From the NCBI GenBank assembly GCA_025765615.1, contig JAIVFJ010000023.1, positions 372,001 through 436,000 on the forward strand: a stretch of 64,000 nucleotides of DNA, written 5' to 3'. Below are positions 27,788 through 39,652 of this stretch, piece after piece; the first letter of the stretch is position 1, and every line of letters starts with the position of its first letter. Position numbers and translations under genes: made by a program. This DNA is from Zopfochytrium polystomum. Its lineage: Eukaryota > Chytridiomycota > Chytridiomycetes > Chytridiales > Chytridiaceae. The notes under the pieces were generated by a model. It did no database searches and had not been told where the DNA came from. It saw only the letters and a list, made by a program, of their open reading frames with translations.

Positions 27788-28563
27788 ATGGTGCGTGAGA
27801 GGGCGGGCTGCGAGGGTATGGGTCGACAGGGCACAGCGGCCGCGCGTGATCGCATGTTGCGACTATCTCGGGCAGCGAGGAGCTCCAGCCACCGGTTGCG
27901 ATGGAGACGTCATGTTGAACTTTTCTGTAGCAGCATGGTGGACTAGCCACGTCTCAATGGTACCCTTCCCCAATGTGCCCACCGCGGAGTTTAGCAGACA
28001 CTTCGGCGGCAGGGCAACCTTCCGAACGAGCACGACTACCACCAACGCTAACATATGTTCACTAATACAGTCTGAAAAGGAAACCGCCCCAGTGTCCAAG
28101 GCGTACCCGCTCGCCGACGCTCAACTTACGAACAAAATCTTGGACCTGGTACAACAAGCGACACACTACAAGCAGCTGAGAAGGGGAGCGAACGAAGGTT
28201 AGGAGCGTTATTGGGCTTGGCTGCCTCACAACGCTGAATCATTGTTCTTCAGCAACAAAAACTCTGAACCGTGGCATTGCGGAGTTCATTATAATGACTG
28301 AGGACACTGAGCCTTTGGAAATCCTTCTGCACCTTCCCCTCCTTTGCGAAGACAAGGTAACGTTTCAAGCAATATATAAGCTTTCCTAATATGGGCAAAT
28401 TTAGAACGTGCCATACGTTTTCCTCAAGTCGAAAGTCGCCCTTGGCCGCGCCTGCGGTGTGTCACGGCCGGTCATCGCTGTTAGCATCACTTCCAACGAG
28501 GGGTCGGAGCTGAAGGCGCAGATTCAGGCAATCAAGCTGCAGATTGAGAAGTTGATGATCTGA
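27788..28563 (+). CDS. SNU13: SNU13 / 15.5K (NHP2L1), U4 snRNP and box C/D snoRNP protein
   Basis: L7Ae-family protein that binds kink-turns in U4 snRNA and box C/D snoRNAs. Four exons: 27788-27790 (the ATG alone), 28071-28197, 28253-28356 and 28405-28563. The joined product starts [19 protein letters not shown]. It continues with the family signatures [36 protein letters not shown] and [14 protein letters not shown], and ends QIEKLMI. At 130 aa it matches the roughly 125-128 aa of fungal and human orthologues. The start rests on a donor GTGCGT directly after an ATG in Kozak-like context (GCCATGG), a branch-like GCTAAC and the acceptor ACTAATACAG. An in-frame upstream extension through the intron is possible but unlike the family. 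Confidence 0.92.
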
Positions 28564-28705
28564 GAGGTTTCTTGCCGGTTATGAAGGGGTTTTAGTCACT
28601 AGCTTTTCTTTTCATGGGTGGAGATGAGATTTTCTTTATATTCCATTTGTCGCAGGCAACACACTCTGCATGAAGCACTTAAAAAAAAGCCTGTTTATCT
28701 GAAAT

Positions 28706-31700
28706 TTACGCGCTCTCCCTTGGCATCAACGGGGTCCTTTCATTGAAACCAGCAATGGTGCTGGATGGGCCAGAGTAGCTTGAAGACAAAGCTTCTGTAG
28801 CTGATCGCCGGAAGAAAAAGGGTCGCCTTGAACGGACTGAAAACACACGAACTGAGGACGACATAGACGGTCTCTGCTGCGACGTTGACAGCTGGAGGTC
28901 ACCCAGCTCAACCTCATCATCCGACAAGACCGCTTCCTCATCACCATCAGATAGATGGGGATGACGGTGGTAATAATGGTGGTGGTCTCTGCCAGGACTG
29001 CTGTCATTTTCATAGGTCAGTGTTCGACCACTAGAGCCTCGTCCGAAGCTGCCAAGATTTCGACGCGGGTCAGGAGCCTCCCCGTATCGCAAGCCCTCTT
29101 GTTCAAAACTGCCTGAGTGCTCTTGAGGGCCATAACTCCTTCCCTTCGGGTGAGCCGATGAAGATGCGGACGACGACGACGATGAGGATGACGTGGCGGA
29201 CGGTTCAGCATCATTCCCGACACCAAGTTCGCCTGCGATACGTTGGTGCTCCGAATATCCCCATGATACAGGCCGGCCAGAGGGGCGCTTCCCCGTGTTT
29301 ACCGACAGACCCCTGTTGCTTCCATAAGATTGGGATAATGTGGATGCTGGATCCCTATTCGTGGAAGCAGAATCGTCTCCATCAGAGGAGAATGACATCG
29401 CCAAGGGCGACGACGAGCTTACTGCGCTCGGGGATGGAGTAGCTCTTGGACGCATGAAAGAGCGTATGAGGCTCGGGGACCTTCCCAAAGGGGCTGGGCT
29501 AACTTGGACCATCCCCGTAACGCCAGTCGATACCCGTCGGATGGGGTGACGGCGAGGGCCAACGGGAAGGCTTGCGACTGAGTAGTCCAGAGATGATGCT
29601 TGCCGTTCAGGAGAAGATAGCGCTGCTCGAACAACTTCAGGATTTTGTCCCAGCGCTTGCGGCTGGGGCTCTGGAACAGGGTCCTCAGAAGAAACTATGC
29701 TTGCTGCTGAAGGAATGGGCAGCGGTGGTTGCTCTGGTGGGTGCCCGTCCGGCGAAATCGGAATCGTCAATTCACCAATGCTAACCGAGACCGACGGTCC
29801 TTTCTCTGCATTTCCGGCCGAGAAATGATCATCGTGAGCCCCATGGTGCCCGTCTCGATACATCTTTTTCATTTTTGCCTTCGTCTCGTAGCGGTCAACG
29901 CGACGTTCAATCTGTTTTACAGTTACAATCCATTGATTCAAGGCTTTTTCGCTTATCATGGAGCCGAGGTATGTGATTGAGCCAATCCCTGGAAAAGTTG
30001 AATTAAAATTAATATCGCGGCTTGAGTCTCACCAATGAAGATAAACCATATGAAGATGGACCGCGAGAAAACAGACTGGGGGCTATAGTCACCATAGCCT
30101 ATGCAAGCTTTCTGTAAGCGAATGACAGCCCTTCAAGTACCACGTCGTACCAATGGTTGTCAAGGCAATAAAGGTGAAGTACAGCCCCTCAAAAAAAGTC
30201 CATCCCTCAAAGTAAGCAAACATAGCACCAAAGAAAAGCATGTTTGCTCCACAAAGGATAACAGCTTGCATTATTTGCCTTCGGAATGAGTCTTGGGTTT
30301 CTTCTACAACCATTCGGCGTCTCAGCGAGGAGTCGCCAACGATGGTGAGCGAAGGAAAATTAGATCCACGAGAGACAGTCATCGTGCGTCCCTCTTCCAG
30401 TGGTAAAACGCCCAGTGTTTGAGAGCGGGCCAAATGGCGACGACCGGCGCTACTAGACATCTGCGGGAAGCTGTTTAAACGGGAAGAGCCGTGTTCACGA
30501 CTGGACTGAATAGACCGCGAACTGTCGTCATGACAGTCCAGATGACTGTGCATTGAATGCGTATCCAGCGGGTCACTGACATTTCTGGAGTGTAGGGACT
30601 CGAAATGATTCTCTCCATCAGGTGAATGGGCGTCATCACTGGAGTGACCGTCAGCCCATAGGCCTTCCTCTCTCCGATGCCTTTCGGACTCCGTCATGAG
30701 AGCATCGGAGGACGCACTTCGTTTCAGGGGATGATGATGGCCGTGGTGAAGGTCGTCGTGGCCGCGAAAATGCTCGGCGTCTGCCTCCTTATTCATTGCA
30801 AATTTGCGAGAAAAATTCGCTGCAAGCTGGAATTCGATGAGCAGTCGTTCAGTCGAAGAAGAAACAAGGAGTGTAGCTTACTTGAAGGGTGAACAGCTCC
30901 AAAACCAGTTCTCGAACGGCGTAAATGTTGAAACCCACGAGGACAATTCCGGTCGATGCGAAGAACGGCATGAGGATCTTTCCTGTCGTCGAACGAGGGC
31001 AGAGGTCGCCAAATCCGATGGTTGTAAGGGTTGCAAGTGCCCAATACCTATGCGCATTCGAAGCTCAGCCCAAACGAAAATATCGCCCAGTCTTACACAG
31101 CATCGTCAAAATCCCAATTTTCAATGTAACCAAACAGGAGGCCACCAAACACAGTGTAAAAGATGGTTACTATCGTGAGCATTATCATTTGGCGCTGAGA
31201 CGGAGAAAGTTGATACATTGTGAACTGGTCTGTTCGAATTAGTCGATTGCATCGCGCAGGGGCTGAAACTCACAAATGTTATGCTGATTTAAAATCAGTT
31301 GGTACCGACCAATTGCTGCGGCCGTCAAAGAGCAGGCAGCACATGTGGTGCTGAAAAAAATAGCCTCGGTGAAGGCGTAAGACTGTTCCGAGTCGTAACT
31401 GGCACGAAAAGATGCGATGAGCATTACAAGAACAAGGGTCAGGGAAATGACTCCTGGGAGATTTGCTGGGTCAGGGGTGGCCAGATAATTTATGTTTCAA
31501 CCTTGCAAAAACGCTCCAAGAATGGATAGCCGTGTTGTCCACTTGATTTTCCGCTCCAGCTGGCCATGAACATCATTAACAAGATTTGCACGAAATCAGA
31601 GAAACACCTACCATTCGAATGAACAAAGAGACAGTTCCTCCAAGGCCGCACAAAAAAGACGACCAGCTGAGAGCGTTCTGCAATGAGCGACATATATCTT

Positions 31701-32030
31701 CACAAATCGCTGCAAAAACCTGAGGCAAATGACAATTTCGATCGGAATAAGGTGAATGTAGCGGTCTCTGTCCGGTCGAACAAGAGCTAGTGGAAATGGG
31801 AGCAGCGGAACAGAGGCGGTGGCGAAGCGAACTGGATCCGAGGACGTTCTGGCCGAGTCCACTTTGCGGAGAACGTCATCACTGTCGGGCGGACTGTACA
31901 GCCAGCCGGGGACAGTGACAGACTGCATGTTCATGAAGGTGGCGGCAGGGAGAAGGAGGCCGAGCACAAGGGGAAGAGGGGCGCCCACAGCAACACGGTG
32001 TGGTGGAGGCGCCGCCGAAGATCCGGCCAT
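28706..32030 (-). CDS. TOK-type outward-rectifier potassium channel with two pore domains
   Basis: Plasma-membrane K+ channel of the fungal TOK class (eight helices, two P loops). The ATG at 32030 opens MAGSSAAPPPHRVAVG with an early hydrophobic segment. Further helices lie near 31660-31240 (ISLTLVLVMLIASF; AIFFSTTCAACSL). Pore 1 is YWALATLTTIGFGDLCP near 31045. Pore 2 reads LYFTFIALTTIG and continues after an intron (donor GTACGA, acceptor CATAG) as YGDYSPQS, giving TIGYGD. An exceptionally long loop between the pores (about 180 residues, 30800-30290) is rich in His, Ser and Asp (GHDDLHHGHHHP). The C-terminal tail of some 400 residues is Ser/Pro/acidic and ends LMPRESA at 28706. The stop of the upstream zinc transporter lies only 71 nt away. 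Confidence 0.88.
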
Positions 32031-32101
32031 CCTCTTGCTCTTCTTTGTTTCTTTCACAATTTTCTCTTTAGGGGTTTTGCAACCCAGACAATTCACAAGC
32101 A

Positions 32102-33789
<1,688 letters not shown>

Positions 33790-33859
33790 GACGGCGACGC
33801 TGCTGCGTGGGGTTGGCGATTGGTCCAGATTTTCCCAATCAAAAATTGGCTCGACCAAC

Positions 33860-34647
33860 ATGTCCAACGGGTCATTCGATGCAGCCTCGACCCCCCTGCT
33901 CACATTCTTTGTGTATGCCTTCATCCTGGAGATCATCACGAAAGTCCGACCAGATGTCATCGCCGCCACGGTTCCTATCTTGCAAATTAACATGCAATCT
34001 TCGGGCTCCTCTAAATCTCTGTTTTGGGTAAATCTACGACACCCTTCCTAAAGGCGTACTCCGCTATGAGGCAACTCTTTCCATCGGAACAGTCGAAAAA
34101 GCTCGTTCAAATGCGCAAGGAGTGCATCGCTGTGAAGACGGAACTTACCAACACGAGTGCGATGGTAATATTCACCCGTCCCACTTTCATCGTTGTTGGC
34201 TGACGCGTCGCGCAGGACGAGTTCTCAAAGTGGGCGAAATTGAAGAGAAGGTTGGACAAGGCATTGCAAGATCTCGAGAGATTATGTGGGTAGCCCCATA
34301 TTGCTTTCTTTGAAGGCCTGAGCTTGTTTCAGCGAAAGAGGACCACAACGACAAGAGCAAGTTTCAGTTTAGATTCGCCTGGGGCATTCGCGCAATCCTT
34401 TGGCTCCTCCAAGGAACATTCCTCATGCTCTTTGGACACACGCCAATGTTCTTTGTTCCAACTGCATGGACAGGACCGTTCGCCTATATTCTGTGTTTGC
34501 CCTTTGCTCCGTTCGGTCAGTGATTTTCCGCCTTCCCAACTGCGCGTTGAAGAAGCCTTTCCTCTAGGTTCCGTCAGCGCATCCTTGTGGCTAATGTCCT
34601 GCAGAAACGTAATCGGGAAGCTTTCTACGGCGCTTGCTGGTTTCTAA
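33860..34647 (+). CDS. GET1: GET1 / WRB, tail-anchored protein insertion receptor subunit
   Basis: ER membrane receptor that, with Get2/CAML, accepts tail-anchored proteins from Get3. The ATG at 33860 opens MSNGSFDAASTPLLTFFVYA, the lumenal start and TM1. The cytosolic coiled coil follows over three exons: LVQMRKECIAVKTELTNTSA, DEFSKWAKLKRRLDKALQDL and KEDHNDKSKFQFRF; the DEF.KWAKL.R..DK signature is diagnostic of the CHD5/WRB family. TM2 and TM3 read GIRAILWLLQGTFLMLF and SASLWLMSCRNVIGKL. The end is ALAGF with its stop at 34645-34647. Introns with donors GTAAAT, GTAATA, GTGGGT and GTCAGT join in phase. The ATG overlaps, in a CATG palindrome, a possible alternative ATG of the divergent zinc transporter gene. 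Confidence 0.9.
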
Positions 34648-34716
34648 GGGCTTTGCGACGCCCGTTCTATTATTGAATGGGCTTCATGGGGGATGGGTGC
34701 AGTTGGGGTTTCTTCC

Positions 34717-35546
34717 TTACGCGATGGTTCCAGCTAGCATATTGTCAAACTTGTTACGCTTGCTCCGCAGCTTCTCCACTTTGGCCCGCGAAAAAATGTC
34801 CGACCTGCAAAAGCCCATAAATGTAACAGCGAGAAGCAGCAAACCACTCACAGAATATTCTCAGCCAGAACGATATCAGGGGTCTCCACTTCCACCTCAA
34901 ACGCTTCACCAAAATCGTACTGATTTCAAGGGTTAGCCCTCGCTCTGGGACGAGCAAAGGGACAGCGTACCTTTGTATGATCAACTTCTACAACCACCTC
35001 CTGGACCTTCCATACATTTCTCTCCGTAACATAGCCCCCAATTCTTGAAAACCCCTCGAGCCCACTATTACCATTCGATTCGACTAAGATTGCTGCTCTA
35101 TCGGCAATCACGCACCCGCGTCCCCTCCACGAGTTGAAGGCGGTCGGATCACGTAGTAGCGCCTCTCCCACATCCCCAGGCGCCTCGCATTCCTCTTCTG
35201 TTGCTGTCATTACGCCGTCAACGATGACCGAGCCCGATTTGAGAGTCGCAACGTAGCGTTGAAAAGCGTCTGCGCATCGATCGCCCCGATCGGCGAGTTT
35301 GCTGATCGAGCGGATGCGGAAAACAGTTTTCTGCCGGAGGAGTGGACGGTCGGCACCATCAAAGAATGAGTCCGTCTGCACGTTGCAGCCCAAATGAACA
35401 CAGCCTGGGGTGTTCTTCAGCGCTGCTTCGATCTTGTCCAAGTCCTCTCGACAGGAAAGGCGCAGCTTCAGTTCGATCTGCGAGCCAGACGTGCTTAGAT
35501 GGTGATGCGTTGGTGTCTACCCACGAACCTCAGTGTGCCTGATCAT
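34717..35546 (-). CDS. CYTH-domain triphosphate tunnel metalloenzyme, TTM3-like
   Basis: Predicted metal-dependent tripolyphosphatase or related phosphohydrolase with an eight-stranded tunnel. Exon 1 is only 18 nt (35529-35546, MIRHTE). A 51-nt intron (35478-35528) follows, then IELKLRLSC; joining gives EIELK, the ExExK signature that binds metal. Later strands carry KTVFRIRSI, VIADRAAILVESN and WKVQEVVVEVDHTK. The next exon, YDFGEAFEVEVETPD, is the motif seen in plant TTM3 and ThTPase relatives. The last exon reads SDIFSRAKVEKLRSKRNKF and ends LAGTIA at 34717. The length of about 220 aa fits the family. It is convergent with GET1 (69 nt between stops). The substrate cannot be told from sequence. 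Confidence 0.85.
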
Positions 35547-35584
35547 ATCCTTTATTTAATTTTCACTGACAGCACTGAGCAGCA

Positions 35585-36058
35585 ACTACTTCCGAATAAT
35601 AGCAATTGTAGTCCCCTCCTCTTGTCGAACAAGGATTGAACTGAATGGTTGCGGCATGATTGTGTTGGGGTGTGGTCGCAAATAAGGGAAAAGCATCAAA
35701 GAGTCTGCTCACCCCGACTCCGACTCCACCAAAACGGAGACCGTTCCAGGATCGGCCCGCTCCATCTTCGCCAACTGCAGTGCGCGGTTAGCTATTGAAG
35801 TCACTGTTCCTGCAGTAGACGGCCTTGCGTTGCCACGCGCTGTTGGAGCAATGTCTTCTAAGAGGGGAAGAGCAAATCAGAGTGTGATGGCCCTTACAGC
35901 CTAAGCAAAGGCCCTCGGCATCGCTGATGAGAACACCCTTGACACCATCACGTGATGCTCTGCAGTGCACGGTCGTACGTTAAACGAGAGCTGCTTTGCA
36001 ACGGGTTCGTCGACGGAACGTACACCGCATCTACCGCATCGTTGAACGCAGTTTCCAT
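35585..36058 (-). CDS. LAMTOR5 (HBXIP)-like Ragulator subunit, roadblock fold
   Basis: Small roadblock-type protein of the Ragulator/EGO scaffold that tethers Rag GTPases and TORC1 to the vacuole or lysosome. Exon 1 (36024-36058) gives METAFNDAVDA. A strong donor GTACGT and acceptor TGCAG (exon 2 from 35959) join it to SRDGVKGVLISDAEGLCLG, matching human SIVGVLCTDSQGLNLG. The next exon reads TVTSIANRALQL...VSVLVESESG, and the last ends SILVRQEEGTTIAIIRK at 35585, like the human final strand. The total is about 95-100 aa, the family length. The join after LCLG is tentative. Its ATG faces that of SWT1 with 50 nt between them. Confidence 0.82.
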
Positions 36059-36108
36059 TTCCTTCAAAAATTGGCAAAGTCAGCGTTCTTGAGAAACCGT
36101 CGATCACC

Positions 36109-37880
36109 ATGATGGCCACCCACCACAGCGGCGACGATGCTGACCTGGTGGTCTTTGACATGAGTGAGCCTCGTTTCCTTGAAACAAGACGCCTGCTTCC
36201 AGCAGCAGTTCAATGCAACGGCCTTTGGATTAACTGTGCCCGCAAATCTGTGTACAGTGGACATCGACGACCCCTCGTTTATTGCTTCCCTCAATCAAGA
36301 CATCAAGAGCTATCGGCAGGAACTGGTGGAAAGCGGCCTATCCTTGTTTGAATTTCAAACGTTCGGTTCTTTACCGTACGGCCCTGCACCCGATACGAAC
36401 AAGCAGGTACTCAGCACCAATTAGCGGGATTATTGAAACCAATTACACTGCCCTATCCAAAGCAAGACTGCGACGCTGTGCTCGTCATCGACACCAACGT
36501 TTTCATATCGCACCTTCAGTTCTGCAAAAGGCTCATTGCAGCACTAACACCTCGTACACCGTTGATGGTGCCCTACGTGGTCGTGAAAGAGCTGGACAGC
36601 TTGAAGGTGAAAGCAGGATTACTGATTGAAGATCCTGTGTGAACCAATAGCTTGGTTTTAGACATCGTCAAGGTCAAGCGATAACGGTCCCACAGTGGGA
36701 TATCTCGCAAGGAGCGCCGCCACCTTTCTTCTCCAATGCCTAAAAAACAACTCATCGACTGTTCGGGGCCAGCGCCTCGATGAGCGGCTTTCATTTGAAC
36801 ATGATTCAACGGTATGGCATCCAACGATCTTATGTTTCTGCTTACTTTGGAACCTTAACCTCACCGGCAGAGTTAATTTACCCACAGATCAACAACGACG
36901 ACAGGATTTTGGAGTGTTGCCGGTAACATTCAAACTGTTGCGGAGAAATACTGAAACTTTGGGGCACGATAGCTTTTCTCAGCGAAATATGTCCTCCAAT
37001 GTTTTCCTTCTCACACAAGGTAGGTGTGGCTAGTTCAGTCTGTGAGATCGTTGTGAACTAATTTTTGCAAGACACGATCCTTGCAACGAAGGGCGAAATC
37101 CACGGGATTAAATCAACGTCAAACTTCAAAGTACCAGTGGAGAAATTCCTGAGTAGTTTGCTCATGGCGCCATCGGCATCAACTTCCGAAGAGATCCTTC
37201 AGCATCATGCTTGGGAAAAGCCCGTTTCCAACAGGGAAAGAACTTCGATTGGAAACCCTTCCCGCCGCGACTCTCTTCCATCGCCGAATGATGCAATGGA
37301 TATAGATGTCCACAAGACTGTGAGAAGTCACTCCCTTCGCGTTGCCTCTTTTCATTAATTCTTGTTTGCGGATCAGCAAATAGAGCAGGCAAACATCAGA
37401 TCTGTCCGAAAGCCTCTCGACCCGATCGATTCCGTTTTGCACGAGATTTTGGCAATGTTTGTGCCGTCTCTGAAACCGGCACTAACTGCCGTGTTTCTTC
37501 GCAATGGGCTGAAGTTCCCGTCATTTCCATCCGAATCTGATGTACGCGGTAACCGCCGGAGTCCACCTTGCGATTCTGAAGAAGAACACATTCTTTACGT
37601 TGTGGAAGCTCACTGGCTGTTTCTGAAGCGTGATTCGACTGAAGGAACTGGTGTGTACGCCAGCAGTTTCAAGAACGACATCCCATACCTGCGCTCGCTT
37701 TTGAAGGACATGGCTCGGGTCAGAAACCGTGGCATTGGCGCGATGAACAAGGGTGACTTGACAACATTTCTACGTCTTGCGCCACCTCTGTGGGATGTGT
37801 GCACCGCAGCGGGATTCCCCCACGATCACTCGAGAGCCCTGAATCTCCTTCAAGGCTGGAGAGTGAAGCTTTCGACCTGA
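36109..37880 (+). CDS. SWT1: SWT1-like nuclear PIN-domain endoribonuclease
   Basis: Swt1 is a nuclear-pore-linked endoribonuclease in mRNA quality control. The PIN core is clear: AVLVIDTNVFISHLQFCKRL (acidic metal ligand in the first strand), PLMVPYVVVKELDSLK, then after an intron VGYLARSAATFLLQCLK. NNDDRILECC carries further acidic ligands, and NVFLLTQDTILATKGEIHGI forms the last strand. The C-terminal half (37130-37880) has an alpha-helical region resembling the Swt1 C-terminus (MFVPSLKPALTAVFLRN; DIPYLRSLLKDMARVRNRG). The ATG at 36109 starts MMATHHSGDDADL; the phase to the next exon is unresolved, so the true first exon may differ. The 3' end could also be spliced on in another frame (SSKFDAWVSEFERFA near 37900). 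Confidence 0.82.
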
Positions 37881-38060
37881 GTTCGAAATTCGATGCCTGG
37901 GTCAGCGAATTCGAACGCTTTGCCGTTCTGCGCGTTTACTTTTGTTCGTACCATCCTCAAACTCGTTGCTACAATAATTTGCTGGTGTTAGCGATTGGTC
38001 TCTGGCGTGGTTCATTGTCCAATACAGTATTTTATATTGTCGAAATAACCCCAAATAATT

Positions 38061-39331
38061 TCACCCAGAGTACTCCATGATTTCGACTGGAAAGTTTTCA
38101 AAGAGTATCCGTCGAATTTTCATGAAAAGATCCTGCCAAGCCGCAACCATTCTCGAAACAACAATGAGGCCGTAGTAATACTACAGGAAGGTGAGATAGA
38201 TGGTAAAATCTTAGCAGGGTACCTTGAACGTGAGCAAGAATGCCAAAGGAGCAATCGATCGTATCGACAATGAAAACCCAGGTATTGTGAGGGAAGCTTT
38301 CCCTGAATCGACGACATCATTCGACGTGGGCGCGTCCAGATTTTGACTGACTGCCCCACAGGATTGAATCACGTCCAGCAGGGCAAACGGATAAAGGGAG
38401 CCGGAGCAAAAGTAAGTCGCAACCTGGACAGCCAAGAATATCTGAGAGGAATCAAATAGAAAAACGTTGTAAGTAATACCTAGAATGACAAATATTTATG
38501 CCTTCACCGTTGACGGCTCATTAAGAACGGAGGTCAGCGCCACCGCATACACGAGAACTCCTTCCAATGCAGAGCTGAGAAGGAAGGCCGTGAAGGGAGC
38601 AACTGCCGAAAATAGAGATAACATTCCAGAAGGGCCGCATTCCATCGGAGTGAACAGACAAGGGGCTTGATGCAGAGGGACGTCTGTCATTCCATCTTCG
38701 TTCGGAACGTTGCATCGAATGTGATGCTGGTTGGATCCAAGCTGATGCGGATCAATACCATACGCGAGAATTGCATGGTAGCCATCAAAAACATGCCATA
38801 GTCGACCAAGTAGTAGGAAGAGAAACAGGGTTGTTACAGAAGCGAACGAGACGGCTGTTTTATCGGGAGGGAGCTTGTTACTTGAGGCACGCTAGAACTT
38901 GGTAGGGCGCTCGCTCACCATTGCGAAGCATAAGTTCATGCATCCATAGGCGGGATGTGCGGAAAGTGTAGAGACATGCTGGGCAGCGGAAAGGCACATT
39001 AGGGCGCGCTTCCATCAACGACGCGTGCCACTGATCCAGACAGTACCGGTGGACGTGCATACAGGATCCTTTGCTGCACAAGGGTTAGTAACCACGGTGT
39101 AGGCGAAGCGCTACCCGTGACAAAGAAAGTTACCATCTACACGGTGCGAAGAGCAATTCCGGGTCCTCAGTGGACAAGCTATCAGGTGATTACGAGGGGT
39201 TGGTGAGGTACAGGATTACAGAACTACAGCTAGCCAATCACGAACCAGATGCGGCAGAAGGCAGCGTCTGGATCGACGCTTCCATCGCTTAAGATAATTT
39301 GGTCCTCGTCGTCGGACGGGGGCGAGCGCAT
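38061..39331 (-). CDS. RING-CH (RINGv/MARCH-type) membrane E3 ubiquitin ligase
   Basis: Predicted membrane-embedded ubiquitin ligase. From the ATG at 39331 (MRSPPSDDEDQIILSDGS), three short exons splice to FCRICLSTEDPELLFAPCRC, then KGSCMHVHRYCLDQW and RCPACLYTF. This gives the C4HC3 order C-x2-C, C-x-C-x7-H-x2-C, C-x2-C that defines RINGv. Hydrophobic helices follow: SVTTLFLFLLLGRLWHVF, FSAVAPFTAFLLSSALEG, VLVYAVALTSVL, VATYFCSGSLYPFALL and IAPLAFLLTFK. The final exon YYYGLIVVSRMVAAWQDLF ends EIMEYSG at 38061. There are about six exons. It is smaller than Ssm4/Doa10 and nearer a MARCH-sized enzyme. Substrate and compartment are unknown. Confidence 0.85.
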
Positions 39332-39652
39332 GAGGAGTTAACAACGAACAAGGGAGAGGCCGACGAGCTGTGTTCTTGATGTTGGGCCCTTGAAATCAGG
39401 GTCGGAGTTCGAGGGGCGGCAAGAACTGATGAGGCAGGAGGGATGGGAGGCCCAGCAAGGCACCAAGCGCAGAGCCGGGCAGGAAAGGCGAGGGTGGCCA
39501 ATGCGAGGCGGCGGTCGAAAAGGCCCCCCGCGAGATCGTGTTCAGGCACTTGTTTTATCCGGCCCGAGGGGCGCAGTCGTGTCTGTCTGTGGGGAAAACT
39601 GATACAGGGAGCGGAATTGTCGGGATCTGCTTCTCCCCTCAATCATTGCGAG

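Noticed and set aside
27791..28070. Possible snoRNA inside the long first intron of SNU13
   Set aside because: No C box (RTGATGA) with a paired D box (CTGA) and no H/ACA pattern could be found by eye.
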